From Pollutimonas thiosulfatoxidans (GTDB taxonomy: Bacteria; Pseudomonadota; Gammaproteobacteria; Burkholderiales; Burkholderiaceae_B): 64,000 bases of DNA. Numbering within the stretch: the stretch's first letter is position 1; every line of letters starts with the position of its first letter. The DNA lies in the NCBI RefSeq assembly GCF_004022565.1, contig NZ_CP022987.1, positions 930,001-994,000 of the forward strand. Direction: 5' to 3'. The notes under the pieces were generated by a model. The model ran no database searches. It worked only from the letters and a program-made list of their open reading frames with translations, and was not told where the DNA came from. The translations under genes were made by a program, and so were the position numbers. Positions 41,909-49,629 of this stretch are shown here, piece after piece.

Positions 41909-41944
41909 TGCGAGGATAGCAGTATTGTGCGAGGAGAGCAGTAT
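41909..41944. promoter_or_regulatory. Tandem direct repeat in a divergent promoter region
   Basis: TGCGAGGATAGCAGTAT and TGCGAGGAGAGCAGTAT (17 bases, one mismatch) follow each other at a 19-base period between the regulator start (41853) and the secreted protein start (42019). This spacing suits an OmpR-type winged-helix dimer on adjacent direct sites, so it is a candidate operator of the 970-aa regulator. Confidence 0.5.
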
Positions 41945-42018
41945 CGTCCTATTCCCGTTCTGTGCCTGCTATTACTGTTTCATCTCCGGGGCCGCGGGTC
42001 CCTAAACGGAGAAAATTC

Positions 42019-42615
42019 ATGATGATGATTGCTCAAACTAGATCGTTCGGCGCAGCTGTAGCGCTCGCCGCCGGTATGTCCCTTGCCTCAATTTCAACTG
42101 TTACCCCCGCCCAAGCACAGTCGACTAGCGAAGCGCAGGCTGCTGCTTCACTATCGGTTGTCATGGAATTCCTGTCGAATACCGGGCCAGACAAAGTTGA
42201 AGCTGCCGCGGAAAGATTGGTCGCGCCGGACGCAACCTACGTTTCGCTTAACTTCGACAATCCGGAACTGAAGAAAATCCTTCCCTGGACCGGCACGAAC
42301 AAGGGTCCCAAGGCCTACAGCAGCGTATTCATGCAGGTGGGAAGTTACTGGAAAATCGAAGACTTCACCATCACCGATAAAATCGCCGCCGGCGAAGACG
42401 TCGCCATTTTTGGCAAGTTTACTTACCGGTCCGTAGCAGTGGGCGATGTCTTCACATCACCATTTGCCATCCTTGCCAAGGTCCGTGATGGAAAGATGAC
42501 TTATTTCCAGTTCATGGAAGATACCTATGCCTCTTCCAGCTCGTTCCGGCAGTCCGGCTCGTGGACTGTGAAGACGACTAAAGCCAAACCCTCCTTCTCG
42601 GTGGGGGTGGAGTAA
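42019..42615 (+). CDS. Secreted SnoaL-like/NTF2-fold protein
   Basis: 198 aa. Sec leader (about 1-33, ending PAQAQ), then an NTF2-like domain: VMEFLSNTGPDKVEAAAERLVAPDATYVSL, AIFGKFTYRSVAVG and KVRDGKMTYFQFMEDT. Exported members of this fold are of unknown function. ATG at 42019 follows GGAG; the open frame begins earlier but the leader starts here. It is divergent from the large regulator. Confidence 0.75.
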   Translation: MMMIAQTRSFGAAVALAAGMSLASISTVTPAQAQSTSEAQAAASLSVVMEFLSNTGPDKVEAAAERLVAPDATYVSLNFDNPELKKILPWTGTNKGPKAYSSVFMQVGSYWKIEDFTITDKIAAGEDVAIFGKFTYRSVAVGDVFTSPFAILAKVRDGKMTYFQFMEDTYASSSSFRQSGSWTVKTTKAKPSFSVGVE

Positions 42616-42676
42616 GCGGCGCCTTGACCTGACGTACGTGAAGCCGTACGATTCGGATGTTATTTGGAGATATACC

Positions 42677-42922
42677 ATGTCTACATCCATGACTGCGTCC
42701 GAGGCACGAGCGAACCTTTACCGTCTCATTGACCAAGCCGCCGAGTCTCATCAACCCATCCGGATTGCCGGTAAGCGGGCAAGTGCCGTGCTGATCTCGG
42801 AAGCCGATTGGGACGCGATCCAAGAGACTCTGTATCTGACCTCTGTGCCCGGCATGCGCGAATCGATCAAAGAGGGCATGAAAGAACCGCTGGAAAAAAG
42901 TGCCAAGGAGCTCGATTGGTGA
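42677..42922 (+). CDS. yefM: Antitoxin of the YefM/Phd family
   Basis: 81 aa. The N-terminal DNA-binding part TASEARANLYRLIDQAA, the HQPIRIAGKRASAVLISEADWDAI segment and the C-terminal toxin-binding tail are those of YefM antitoxins. ATG at 42677 has GGAGATATACC upstream. It overlaps the toxin gene by four bases (GTGA). It neutralises the RNase toxin and represses their shared promoter. Confidence 0.9.
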   Translation: MSTSMTASEARANLYRLIDQAAESHQPIRIAGKRASAVLISEADWDAIQETLYLTSVPGMRESIKEGMKEPLEKSAKELDW

Positions 42923-43182
42923 CTTGGCAGATGGTCTTCGCCAATGCCGCGCTCAAGGATGCGAAAAACGTAGCTGCGGCTGGCTTCAAATCCAAAGTCC
43001 AGGCGTTGATTAAGATCCTGGAGCTTGACCCGTTCCAGAATCCACCGCCTTACGAAAAATTGGTCGGCGATCTTTCGGGGGCCTATTCCCGCCGCATCAA
43101 CATCCAGCATCGATTGGTCTATGAGGTGTTCATTCAGGAACGTGTTGTACGTGTTCTGCGAATGTGGACGCACTACGCGTAG
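42919..43182 (+). CDS. yoeB: YoeB/Txe-family mRNA interferase toxin
   Basis: 87 aa, GTG start overlapping the antitoxin stop. Family motifs: VFANAALKDAKN, LDPFQNPPPYEKLVGDLSGAYSRRINIQHRLVYEV and the C-terminal RVLRMWTHY with the catalytic His and Tyr. YoeB cleaves mRNA at the ribosomal A site. The gene looks intact, unlike most remnants around it. Confidence 0.9.
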   Translation: MTWQMVFANAALKDAKNVAAAGFKSKVQALIKILELDPFQNPPPYEKLVGDLSGAYSRRINIQHRLVYEVFIQERVVRVLRMWTHYA

Positions 43183-43282
43183 ATAACAGCATCCTGGCGA
43201 AAAGCGATCTTGCCATCCTGCGTCTGCGCGCAATCGAGAGTGACATCGAAGAGAAAAGCCGCTGGTTTTCTTTCGACCGTCA

Positions 43283-43384
43283 CTACACGCGGCGGGGGAA
43301 TCGTTCAGCATACAAGTCGGCAGCCCAGTCTATGAACACGCGCACGCGGGGTGAAAGCTGGCGGTGGAGCGGGTAGAGCGCACT
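43283..43384 (-). pseudogene. C-terminal remnant of a LysR regulator
   Basis: Leftward frame: SALYPLHRQLSPRVRVFIDW then AADLYAERFP, ending at the TAG at 43283. This is the standard last segment of LysR ligand domains (VYPxxRxLSPKVRVFIDWL), as in the gene at 35227. Everything upstream is missing. Confidence 0.65.
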
Positions 43385-43386
43385 AG

Positions 43387-43597
43387 GCGGCATTGGGATT
43401 GCAGAACGCCGAGCTATGGATAGGTGAGTATTTTCCCGAACTGGACAGCGTAATTGATTCGGTGGAGCAGGCATCGCTGCTGTTTCCCACCAAAAATGCT
43501 TGCCTTTCATCAGTTGCTTGTCGAGCAGCAAATGCAGGCCATGGGTGAAGAGGTTTACCGGCGCAATTACTCGAGGGGTGCCATGCAATACTGGTAG
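43387..43597 (+). pseudogene. Two fused fragments of a DTW-domain gene
   Basis: 43387-43490 encodes ALGLQNAELWIGEYFPELDS and SVEQASLLFP, matching ALGLKNADLWIGEYFPQLDV of the intact gene at 53714. After a frame change, 43505-43597 encodes VEQQMQAMGEEVYRRNYS, matching its C-terminus. The middle 100 codons are deleted. The copy is not a recent duplicate, as the residues differ at many places. Confidence 0.75.
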
Positions 43598-43642
43598 GTG
43601 CGACGGACAGGACTTTCAACCCATGCCAGGCTTGGATGAGTG

Positions 43643-44089
43643 TTATTCCTGCAGAACCACAGTAAAGCTGATTTCAACCAGTTGCTCACGAAAAGCCAGT
43701 CGAGGCGTTTCCAGTATGCTGCTTGCACATGCGGGCTTGGCTGTCCCGTAGGCGACTTTTCGTACTGTACCTGCAACGGCAAAGGCTGCATCCATATCAG
43801 TAACGTAGACCACCTCTTCGACAACTTGGTCCAAAGTGGCTCCGAACTGGGCGAGGAGCTTGGCGGCGTTTGCATAGGTGGTACGCATTTGCACATCCAT
43901 GTTACTGGTGTCGGTTACCTTGCCCGCCGCATCAAGAGGAGCTGGTCCGACTAAATTTCCGGAACTGTCGTGGCTTAGTTGGCCAGAAACGTACAGCATA
44001 TTGCCTACCTGCACGGCCTGTGCGTAGCCATAGGCTTCCTCCCAGGGGGTACCGAGATATCCCAGCTTCTTGTTCAGATTGTTTTGCAT
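43643..44089 (-). CDS. RidA-family protein (copy 2)
   Basis: 148 aa. YGYAQAVQVGNMLYVSGQLS, QMRTTYANAAKLLAQFGATLDQVVEEVVYVTDMD and RLAFREQLVEISFTVV follow the RidA fold. The usual Arg near position 105 is not obvious (TAKPACASSI). ATG at 44089 has GGAG 8 bases upstream; the frame is open far upstream inside the overlapping AraC gene. It follows the AraC gene on the same strand and overlaps its end by 16 bases, suggesting a regulator-enzyme pair. Confidence 0.8.
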   Translation of the reverse strand: MQNNLNKKLGYLGTPWEEAYGYAQAVQVGNMLYVSGQLSHDSSGNLVGPAPLDAAGKVTDTSNMDVQMRTTYANAAKLLAQFGATLDQVVEEVVYVTDMDAAFAVAGTVRKVAYGTAKPACASSILETPRLAFREQLVEISFTVVLQE

Positions 44090-44652
44090 GATAAATGCTC
44101 CGTGGTGGTTGAGTGTTGCGGATTTAATGAGCCTAGACGTCTCCAGGCGTGAGGGGTTATGCCGATCTGGCGTCGGAAGATACGGATGAAATGAGACTGA
44201 TCGCAGAAGCCGTAGCTGTAGGCGATGTCGGTGAGCGAGAAATCCGTCGTAAGCATGGTCCGGCAAGCGGACTCTATGCGGCGATTCGCCACATAGTGCA
44301 GCGGCGTTAAGCCAAGAGTCTCCTTGAAGCTATGCGAAAAATGCCTGGCGCTAAGTTTCAGTACAGCAGCCAAGTGCTCCGTACGAATCCGGCTGCCTAG
44401 GTGAGTGTCGATATAGTTGTCCAAACGCTGGATCTGCCACTTGGCCAGAGAGGCCCGCTTACCCTTCGACGAAGCTTCGTCTTGCTGCAGGATAGTCAGT
44501 GCGCGACTCAGAAGTAAACGAGTGGAGTCCGGATCCCCGCTCAAAGAGGTCTGGGCATGGCTCAGCAACAGGCCGACGCTGTGGTAGGCATCGTTAGGAA
44601 CACAGTACTGGTCGCGACCGCCGTGGACGCGTGTTGAAATAACGGCATGCAT
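44074..44652 (-). CDS. AraC-family transcriptional regulator
   Basis: 192 aa. Two helix-turn-helix motifs: LAAVLKLSARHFSHSFKETL near 122 and DIAYSYGFCDQSHFIRIFRRQIGITP near 168. The N-terminal part is short and without a recognisable ligand domain. ATG at 44652 with GGAG 7 bases upstream is preferred over ATGs at 44673 and 44682. It resembles the AraC gene at 30818. The coupled RidA gene is its probable target. Confidence 0.85.
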   Translation of the reverse strand: MHAVISTRVHGGRDQYCVPNDAYHSVGLLLSHAQTSLSGDPDSTRLLLSRALTILQQDEASSKGKRASLAKWQIQRLDNYIDTHLGSRIRTEHLAAVLKLSARHFSHSFKETLGLTPLHYVANRRIESACRTMLTTDFSLTDIAYSYGFCDQSHFIRIFRRQIGITPHAWRRLGSLNPQHSTTTEHLSCKTI

Positions 44653-44779
44653 GGCTTTTCTCCACTGCGCCATTGGGACCAATGACGCGATTCATCGTTG
44701 CATGCCTGAATGCTAAGGCGCACGGCCCGTTGTGGATAAGACAACAATGGGTGGGGCATGGCCCCCCCATAAGTGGGGG

Positions 44780-45412
44780 TCACACCGTGATGATGCCGCG
44801 TTGAATGCCCATGGTGACTGCATGCGTGCGATTGCTGGCACCCATTTTTTCCATGATGCTGCGCAGGTGCCCCTTGATGGTGTCTTCGGAAATCATCAGT
44901 TCCGCGGCGATCTGTTTGTTGGGTTTGCCCATGGCCACACACTGCAAGACCTGGACTTCGCGAGGAGTCAGCGACTCCTGACTCAATCTGTCAGCCAGTT
45001 CGGCAGCGATTTCCGCAGGAATATAGCGTCTGCCTGCGGCAATGGCGCGGATCGCATCCAGCAGTTCCTTGCGTAGGGTGCTTTTCAGCAGATAGCCGTA
45101 GGCGCCTGCTTTGATGGCATGCAGGGCGCGGATGTCTCGTCGATAGGTTGTCAGGATGGCGATGCGCGCTGACGGAAACTCTTCACGTATGGCCACGATC
45201 GCCTCGACCCCGTCGACTTTGGGCATTTGCAGGTCCATCAGGGTGACATCCGGCTGCAGCGAGCGGAACAGCTGCACCGCTTCCCGGCCATCAGCAGCTT
45301 CTCCGACGATCGTGATATCCGGTTGCGCAGCGAGCGTGGCTGCAATCCCGTCCCGCAGTAGCGGATGATCATCGACGACCAGGACTCGAATTGCTTCTTT
45401 TGGCGACTGCAT
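44780..45412 (-). CDS. NarL/FixJ-type response regulator
   Basis: 210 aa. Receiver domain: VLVVDDHPLLRDG, phospho-acceptor Asp in VTLMDLQMPKVDG near 57, Thr in ILTTYRRD and Lys in LLKSTLRKE. LuxR-type DNA-binding domain: SLTPREVQVLQCVAMGKPNKQIAAEL and TIKGHLRSIMEKM. ATG at 45412 begins two bases after the kinase stop. It is the partner of the propeller sensor kinase upstream. Confidence 0.92.
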   Translation of the reverse strand: MQSPKEAIRVLVVDDHPLLRDGIAATLAAQPDITIVGEAADGREAVQLFRSLQPDVTLMDLQMPKVDGVEAIVAIREEFPSARIAILTTYRRDIRALHAIKAGAYGYLLKSTLRKELLDAIRAIAAGRRYIPAEIAAELADRLSQESLTPREVQVLQCVAMGKPNKQIAAELMISEDTIKGHLRSIMEKMGASNRTHAVTMGIQRGIITV

Positions 45413-45414
45413 GG

Positions 45415-48400
45415 TCAGTGTCCTAAACGGAATAGTGTCCGCAACCAAGGGCTCCGGCGGTGCTGACCGTCTCGATAGGCGGCTGACGCCGGTACTGTCA
45501 GGTCAATGCTGGTGCCGCTGGGGTCGCCACGCCGTATCGACAATGTTCCGCCAGCTTTCCTGGCGCGCTCAAGCATTCCGGATAGCCCCCAGTGTCCGGG
45601 GCGTACATTAGGAGGCAAGTACTTGTCGTCGATGCCCATACCATCGTCGGCGACGATTAGTTGCAAGGCCTGCCGTGTATAGATGATCGAGATCTTTACA
45701 TTCCTGGCGTTCGCGTGTCGGCAAGCGTTCAGGATGGCTTCGCTGCCGATGCGATAGCTCTCTTCGCCGGCGATAGGGTGGAGCGTCCGCGGTGTGCCCT
45801 GACTGCTTAATGTGAAGGTCGTGGTGCTTCTGGGTTGCAACTCGTTGATGAGGGCGGTGAGCGCGGTAATCAGGTTCAAGGAAGGATCGTTCGCATCGCG
45901 TAATTCACTTACCCGATCACGTGCTTCCACCAATACTAGATCTGCCCGATCTAGCGCATCCAGCATTTTGTCTCGCGCGGGGTGGGTGTCGGGAAGCGAC
46001 TCCGTGGCGGCCTGGAAGCTCAACATCAGTCCGTGTACACCTTGCAAGAGGGTGTCATGCAGCTCGCGGGCGATTCGTTCGCGCTCTGCGTGTCGCTCTT
46101 CGAGACGGGCGCGCAACTGCTCGGCGGTGCGTCGCATCCTGAATCGATGCAGCAGCCATAGGATGCCAGCCAGGGTCATGCCGCAGAACAGAATAAACAG
46201 GGGGTTGCGATAGAAAACGGGTCGAATGCTGAAGCGCAGCGAGGTCTCCTCGGCGCTTAGCATGCCGTCCGGATTGGTCGCCTGGAGATGAAATTGATAG
46301 TTTCCGGGGCCCAGTCCGGCATAGACAGCTTTGCGGGTGGCGCCTACCTGCTGCCAGTCCGTGTCGTATCCCTCCAAGCGATGCCGGAAGTGCAGGCCTG
46401 AATGACCCGAGAGGTTAAGGGCAGAGTAAGTGATTTCAATACGCCTGGGTTGCGGTTCAAGTGAGGGCGCTTGTTTAGTCGGGAGCTCCCTGCCGTCCAC
46501 TGTGAATGAGTCGATGACCGGCTCGGGAGCCGCATGTTCTTGAACCTGCCTGGCGGGATCCATCCACATCACACCATTGCTGGTGCTGAACCACAAGCGT
46601 CCGTCAGTGCTACGCACGGCGGTGGGTAATGGCAGTACCTGATGCGGATCGTTGGCCAGTCCACCCATCACCTCATAGCTGCGATAACTGATGTAGTGAC
46701 CCGGATCGGCCATGGCTTGTTTCAGCTCGTTCTGGGTAACCTGGAAGATACCGCCTTTGCTATGTAGCCAAAGGTCATAGCTGCCATCGTCCGCGTGCGC
46801 GTTGCTGGGCGTAGCGAGAATGGCATAGATATTGTCGAACAGGCCGTTGTCGGGCAGTTGCAGGCTATGGAAGCGCTTTCCATCAAAAAGGGCCACGCCA
46901 CGCTGGCCGCCAACCCATGTGTGATCGTCTTGATGCATCAGCGCCGTGACATGGCCGACTTCCAGGCCGTCGCTTGCTCCCCAGTGTCTTTCCTGCTCAT
47001 TGTCGTAAGTGACAATCAGATTATTCCGGTAGCCGAACCAGAGCCGGCCGTGGGGTGCCGTGCTGGCTACGACGGGCATCCGTTGGCTCGGGTCGGCATT
47101 GGGCGAGGCAATTTCTGACCAACTTCCATCACGAAGCACGAAGAGACCGGCTCGATTGATCGACACCCATAAGTTGCCAGCTTGGTCCAGGGTCATCGCA
47201 CGGACGGCCGAGTCGGGGTCATTTGCGGTAGGTAAGGCGGCCAAGCGATCGACCTTGTCATCCCGTACCTTCCAAATTCCGTTACTGCCGGCCAGCCAGA
47301 CATTGCCTCGCTGATCACTGACGGCGCTGTGGATGGGCGCCGGCACGTCCAGGTGGGTGAGTCCTGTTCGGCTCAGGCGCATTGCGGGCAAATTACTCGT
47401 CCCCGCCAACACGCTGCCTTTGGCCCCGGCGGCCAGGGCAAAGTTCAGTGCTTGCTTGGGGAAATCGGCCAGGACCATGGCCCGGGGCCGGAAACGATCA
47501 AGCCCAGCAGTGGTGCCTATCCAAACATTTCCGTCGGCGTCCTCGAGCATGGCACGGACAACGTCGGCGCTTAGCCCGTCCTTGGCGGTGAACGACTCGC
47601 CCATGCCCAGCGCTTGTTGTACTGGCAGCGAATCGTTCGCCAAAGGCGATACATAGTGCAAGCCTGTGCCGCCTGAGCCCACCCACAACGCGCCCCTGCT
47701 ATCGAACAGTAGCCCGTTGGCGCCATCGATTGCGGTCACTGAAGTGGCCACCATATCGTCTTGCTGAATGATGCGGCGTAGCGTCCCGCCATATCGTTCG
47801 GCCAACCAGATCGCGCCGTCGGGCGCCTGCGTGATCTGGCTAACCCGATCGACCGATACGCCCGTGTCGATGAACCTGCGGGCGCCAGACGGTAGATAGA
47901 ACAGTCTTTCTTCATTTGCAGCCCATAGGGTGCCGGTGCTATCGACGAACACGGCATGCGCGTGTTGCCCAGGAAAGTTCCATTCAGTGCCTATACGCTG
48001 CCAGGCTTCACCATCGAAACGCGCCAAGCCATCGTTGACGGCTAGCCAGACGGCGCCACTGCGATCCTTCGTGATGCTGTAGACCACGCCACGGGGCAAG
48101 CCCGCGCCAACCGGATAACGCGTTATGCCTGTTTCCGTAATGAGACTCACGCCCCCCGTGCGCAAGCCGATCCATAGACCTTCGTCTTCGGCTTTGAGGG
48201 CAGAAACGATACCGATGGGGTCGCCCTTGGGCGCGGCATAAGGTATGAATCGCTGGCCGTCAAAGCGGTAAAGCGTTTCGTTGGTGCTCAGCCAGAGATA
48301 TCCGTCGTTCGTCTGTGCCAATGCACCGATCTGGCTGGGCGCAGCATCCGCGCCGGTCCAGCGCCGATGCTCAAGCCTGTCGAGCCGGTGCTCTGATGCC

Positions 48401-48516
48401 AGTGGTGCCGTGCTGATGCACAGCAGAGCTGCGGCCAGCAGGCACGCGCCCTTCGCCAGAGACCAGCGCTTGCGCTTTCCCGGCATACGGAAACTGTTTT
48501 CGCAGAAATCTTCCAT
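45415..48516 (-). CDS. Sensor histidine kinase with periplasmic two-propeller (Reg_prop) domain
   Basis: 1033 aa. A leader/anchor (about 18-40) is followed by many ligand-propeller repeats (for example DGYLWLSTNETLYRFDG, SGAVWLAVNDGLARFDG, DGNVWIGTTAGLDRF) over about 50-690, a Y_Y_Y domain (YDTDWQQVGATRKAVYAGLGPGNY), a transmembrane segment near 775 (ILFCGMTLAGILWLL) and a HisKA_3 kinase: RIARELHDTLLQGVHGL holds the phospho-His, and VADDGMGIDD the ATP site. It senses an unknown periplasmic ligand. It is divergent from the isochorismatase-XapX-amidohydrolase operon and likely controls it. Confidence 0.9.
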   Translation of the reverse strand: MEDFCENSFRMPGKRKRWSLAKGACLLAAALLCISTAPLASEHRLDRLEHRRWTGADAAPSQIGALAQTNDGYLWLSTNETLYRFDGQRFIPYAAPKGDPIGIVSALKAEDEGLWIGLRTGGVSLITETGITRYPVGAGLPRGVVYSITKDRSGAVWLAVNDGLARFDGEAWQRIGTEWNFPGQHAHAVFVDSTGTLWAANEERLFYLPSGARRFIDTGVSVDRVSQITQAPDGAIWLAERYGGTLRRIIQQDDMVATSVTAIDGANGLLFDSRGALWVGSGGTGLHYVSPLANDSLPVQQALGMGESFTAKDGLSADVVRAMLEDADGNVWIGTTAGLDRFRPRAMVLADFPKQALNFALAAGAKGSVLAGTSNLPAMRLSRTGLTHLDVPAPIHSAVSDQRGNVWLAGSNGIWKVRDDKVDRLAALPTANDPDSAVRAMTLDQAGNLWVSINRAGLFVLRDGSWSEIASPNADPSQRMPVVASTAPHGRLWFGYRNNLIVTYDNEQERHWGASDGLEVGHVTALMHQDDHTWVGGQRGVALFDGKRFHSLQLPDNGLFDNIYAILATPSNAHADDGSYDLWLHSKGGIFQVTQNELKQAMADPGHYISYRSYEVMGGLANDPHQVLPLPTAVRSTDGRLWFSTSNGVMWMDPARQVQEHAAPEPVIDSFTVDGRELPTKQAPSLEPQPRRIEITYSALNLSGHSGLHFRHRLEGYDTDWQQVGATRKAVYAGLGPGNYQFHLQATNPDGMLSAEETSLRFSIRPVFYRNPLFILFCGMTLAGILWLLHRFRMRRTAEQLRARLEERHAERERIARELHDTLLQGVHGLMLSFQAATESLPDTHPARDKMLDALDRADLVLVEARDRVSELRDANDPSLNLITALTALINELQPRSTTTFTLSSQGTPRTLHPIAGEESYRIGSEAILNACRHANARNVKISIIYTRQALQLIVADDGMGIDDKYLPPNVRPGHWGLSGMLERARKAGGTLSIRRGDPSGTSIDLTVPASAAYRDGQHRRSPWLRTLFRLGH

Positions 48517-48557
48517 TACTGCAAGCTAGTCCAATTAGTGGCGGGCCGTTCGCGAGA

Positions 48558-48582
48558 TAGTGGTAGCGCCATTATGGCACTA
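48558..48582. promoter_or_regulatory. Nested palindrome between kinase and hydrolase genes
   Basis: TAGTG...CACTA outer arms enclose GCCAT-T-ATGGC. It lies in the 128-base divergent region between the sensor kinase (48516) and the hydrolase (48645), so it is a candidate operator of the NarL-type regulator. Confidence 0.35.
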
Positions 48583-48644
48583 GCGCGATGAAGGCCAGGG
48601 CGCCCATCGTTACCGACACATGAATGCTCTATAGGTGACTTAAC

Positions 48645-49331
48645 ATGACCAATCCGAAACTCGAACTACTGACGCCGACAAACTGCCAGGTAATCTTCAT
48701 CGACCAGCAGCCGCAGATGGCGTTTGGCGTTCAAAGCATCGACCGACAGGTTCTGAAGAACAATACAGTCGGCCTGGCCAAGGCTGCGAAGATCTTCTCC
48801 ATTCCTACCATCATCACCACCGTCGAGAGCGAAAGCTTCTCTGGGTTTAGCTACCCAGAACTCTTGTCTGTATTTCCGGAGGCGCCTCTTCTAGAGCGTA
48901 CTTCGATGAACTCCTGGGACGACCAGAAAGTGCGCGACGCGCTTAAGAAAAATGACCGCAAGAAGGTAGTCGTGTCGGGTTTGTGGACGGAAGTTTGCAA
49001 CAACACCTTCGCCCTGTCGGCCATGCTGGAGGGCGACTACGAGATCTACATGGTGGCCGACGCGTCTGGCGGAACCAGCAAGGAGGCTCACGACTACTCC
49101 ATGCAGCGCATGATACAGGCGGGCGTCGTGCCGGTGACCTGGCAGCAGGTCCTGCTTGAATGGCAACGCGACTGGAAGAACAAGGCAACTTACGACGCCG
49201 TCATGGAACTGGTGAAGGAGCACTCTGGTGCCTATGGCATGGGGGTCGATTATGCCTACACCATGGTCCACAAGGCGCCTCAGCGGGCGGCACACGGACC
49301 AACTCTCGCACCCGTAGCGGCGTCCGTATAG
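48645..49331 (+). CDS. Isochorismatase-like hydrolase (YcaC type)
   Basis: 228 aa. Cysteine-hydrolase fold: FIDQQPQMAFGV (Asp of the triad near 19), a central Lys region and VVSGLWTEVCNNTFALSAM with the nucleophile Cys near 118, then ADASGGTSKEAHDYSMQRM. YcaC-type members have unknown amide substrates. First gene of the rightward operon with XapX, amidohydrolase, DoxX and MFS genes. It has an extended C-terminus after 185 rich in Lys and His. Confidence 0.85.
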   Translation: MTNPKLELLTPTNCQVIFIDQQPQMAFGVQSIDRQVLKNNTVGLAKAAKIFSIPTIITTVESESFSGFSYPELLSVFPEAPLLERTSMNSWDDQKVRDALKKNDRKKVVVSGLWTEVCNNTFALSAMLEGDYEIYMVADASGGTSKEAHDYSMQRMIQAGVVPVTWQQVLLEWQRDWKNKATYDAVMELVKEHSGAYGMGVDYAYTMVHKAPQRAAHGPTLAPVAASV

Positions 49332-49371
49332 CGGCAGGCGGCGCACGCCGGATTTCGTATGGAGGGAAACC

Positions 49372-49629
49372 ATGAAGCTTTATATCTTCTCGCTGGGTGC
49401 CGGCGTGCTGGTGGGCGTTATCTATTGCATGCTTAGCGTACGTTCGCCGGCGCCGCCGCTAGTCGCGTTATTAGGCCTGCTGGGCATGCTGATCGGTGAG
49501 CAGGTGATACCGGTAGGCAAGCAATTGTTGGACGGTACTGCCTTCACTTCAGCTTGCGCTACAACGCAGGCCACCGAACATGTGCTTGGACAGCTGCCCG
49601 GAAGAAATCAAATGAAGGACACCGTATGA
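49372..49629 (+). CDS. XapX-domain membrane protein
   Basis: 85 aa with two transmembrane segments (about 3-21 and 28-48). The family pattern is VGVIYCMLSVRSPAPPLVALLGLLGMLIGEQ. XapX proteins are small membrane proteins named after the xanthosine operon, with unproven transport roles. ATG at 49372 has GGAGGG upstream; the stop overlaps the amidohydrolase start. Confidence 0.82.
   Translation: MKLYIFSLGAGVLVGVIYCMLSVRSPAPPLVALLGLLGMLIGEQVIPVGKQLLDGTAFTSACATTQATEHVLGQLPGRNQMKDTV

Noticed and set aside
42677..43182. Toxin-antitoxin pair as part of a phage-defence system
   Set aside because: Only a standard YefM-YoeB pair is present; the nearby fragments are LysR and DTW stubs, not defence genes.
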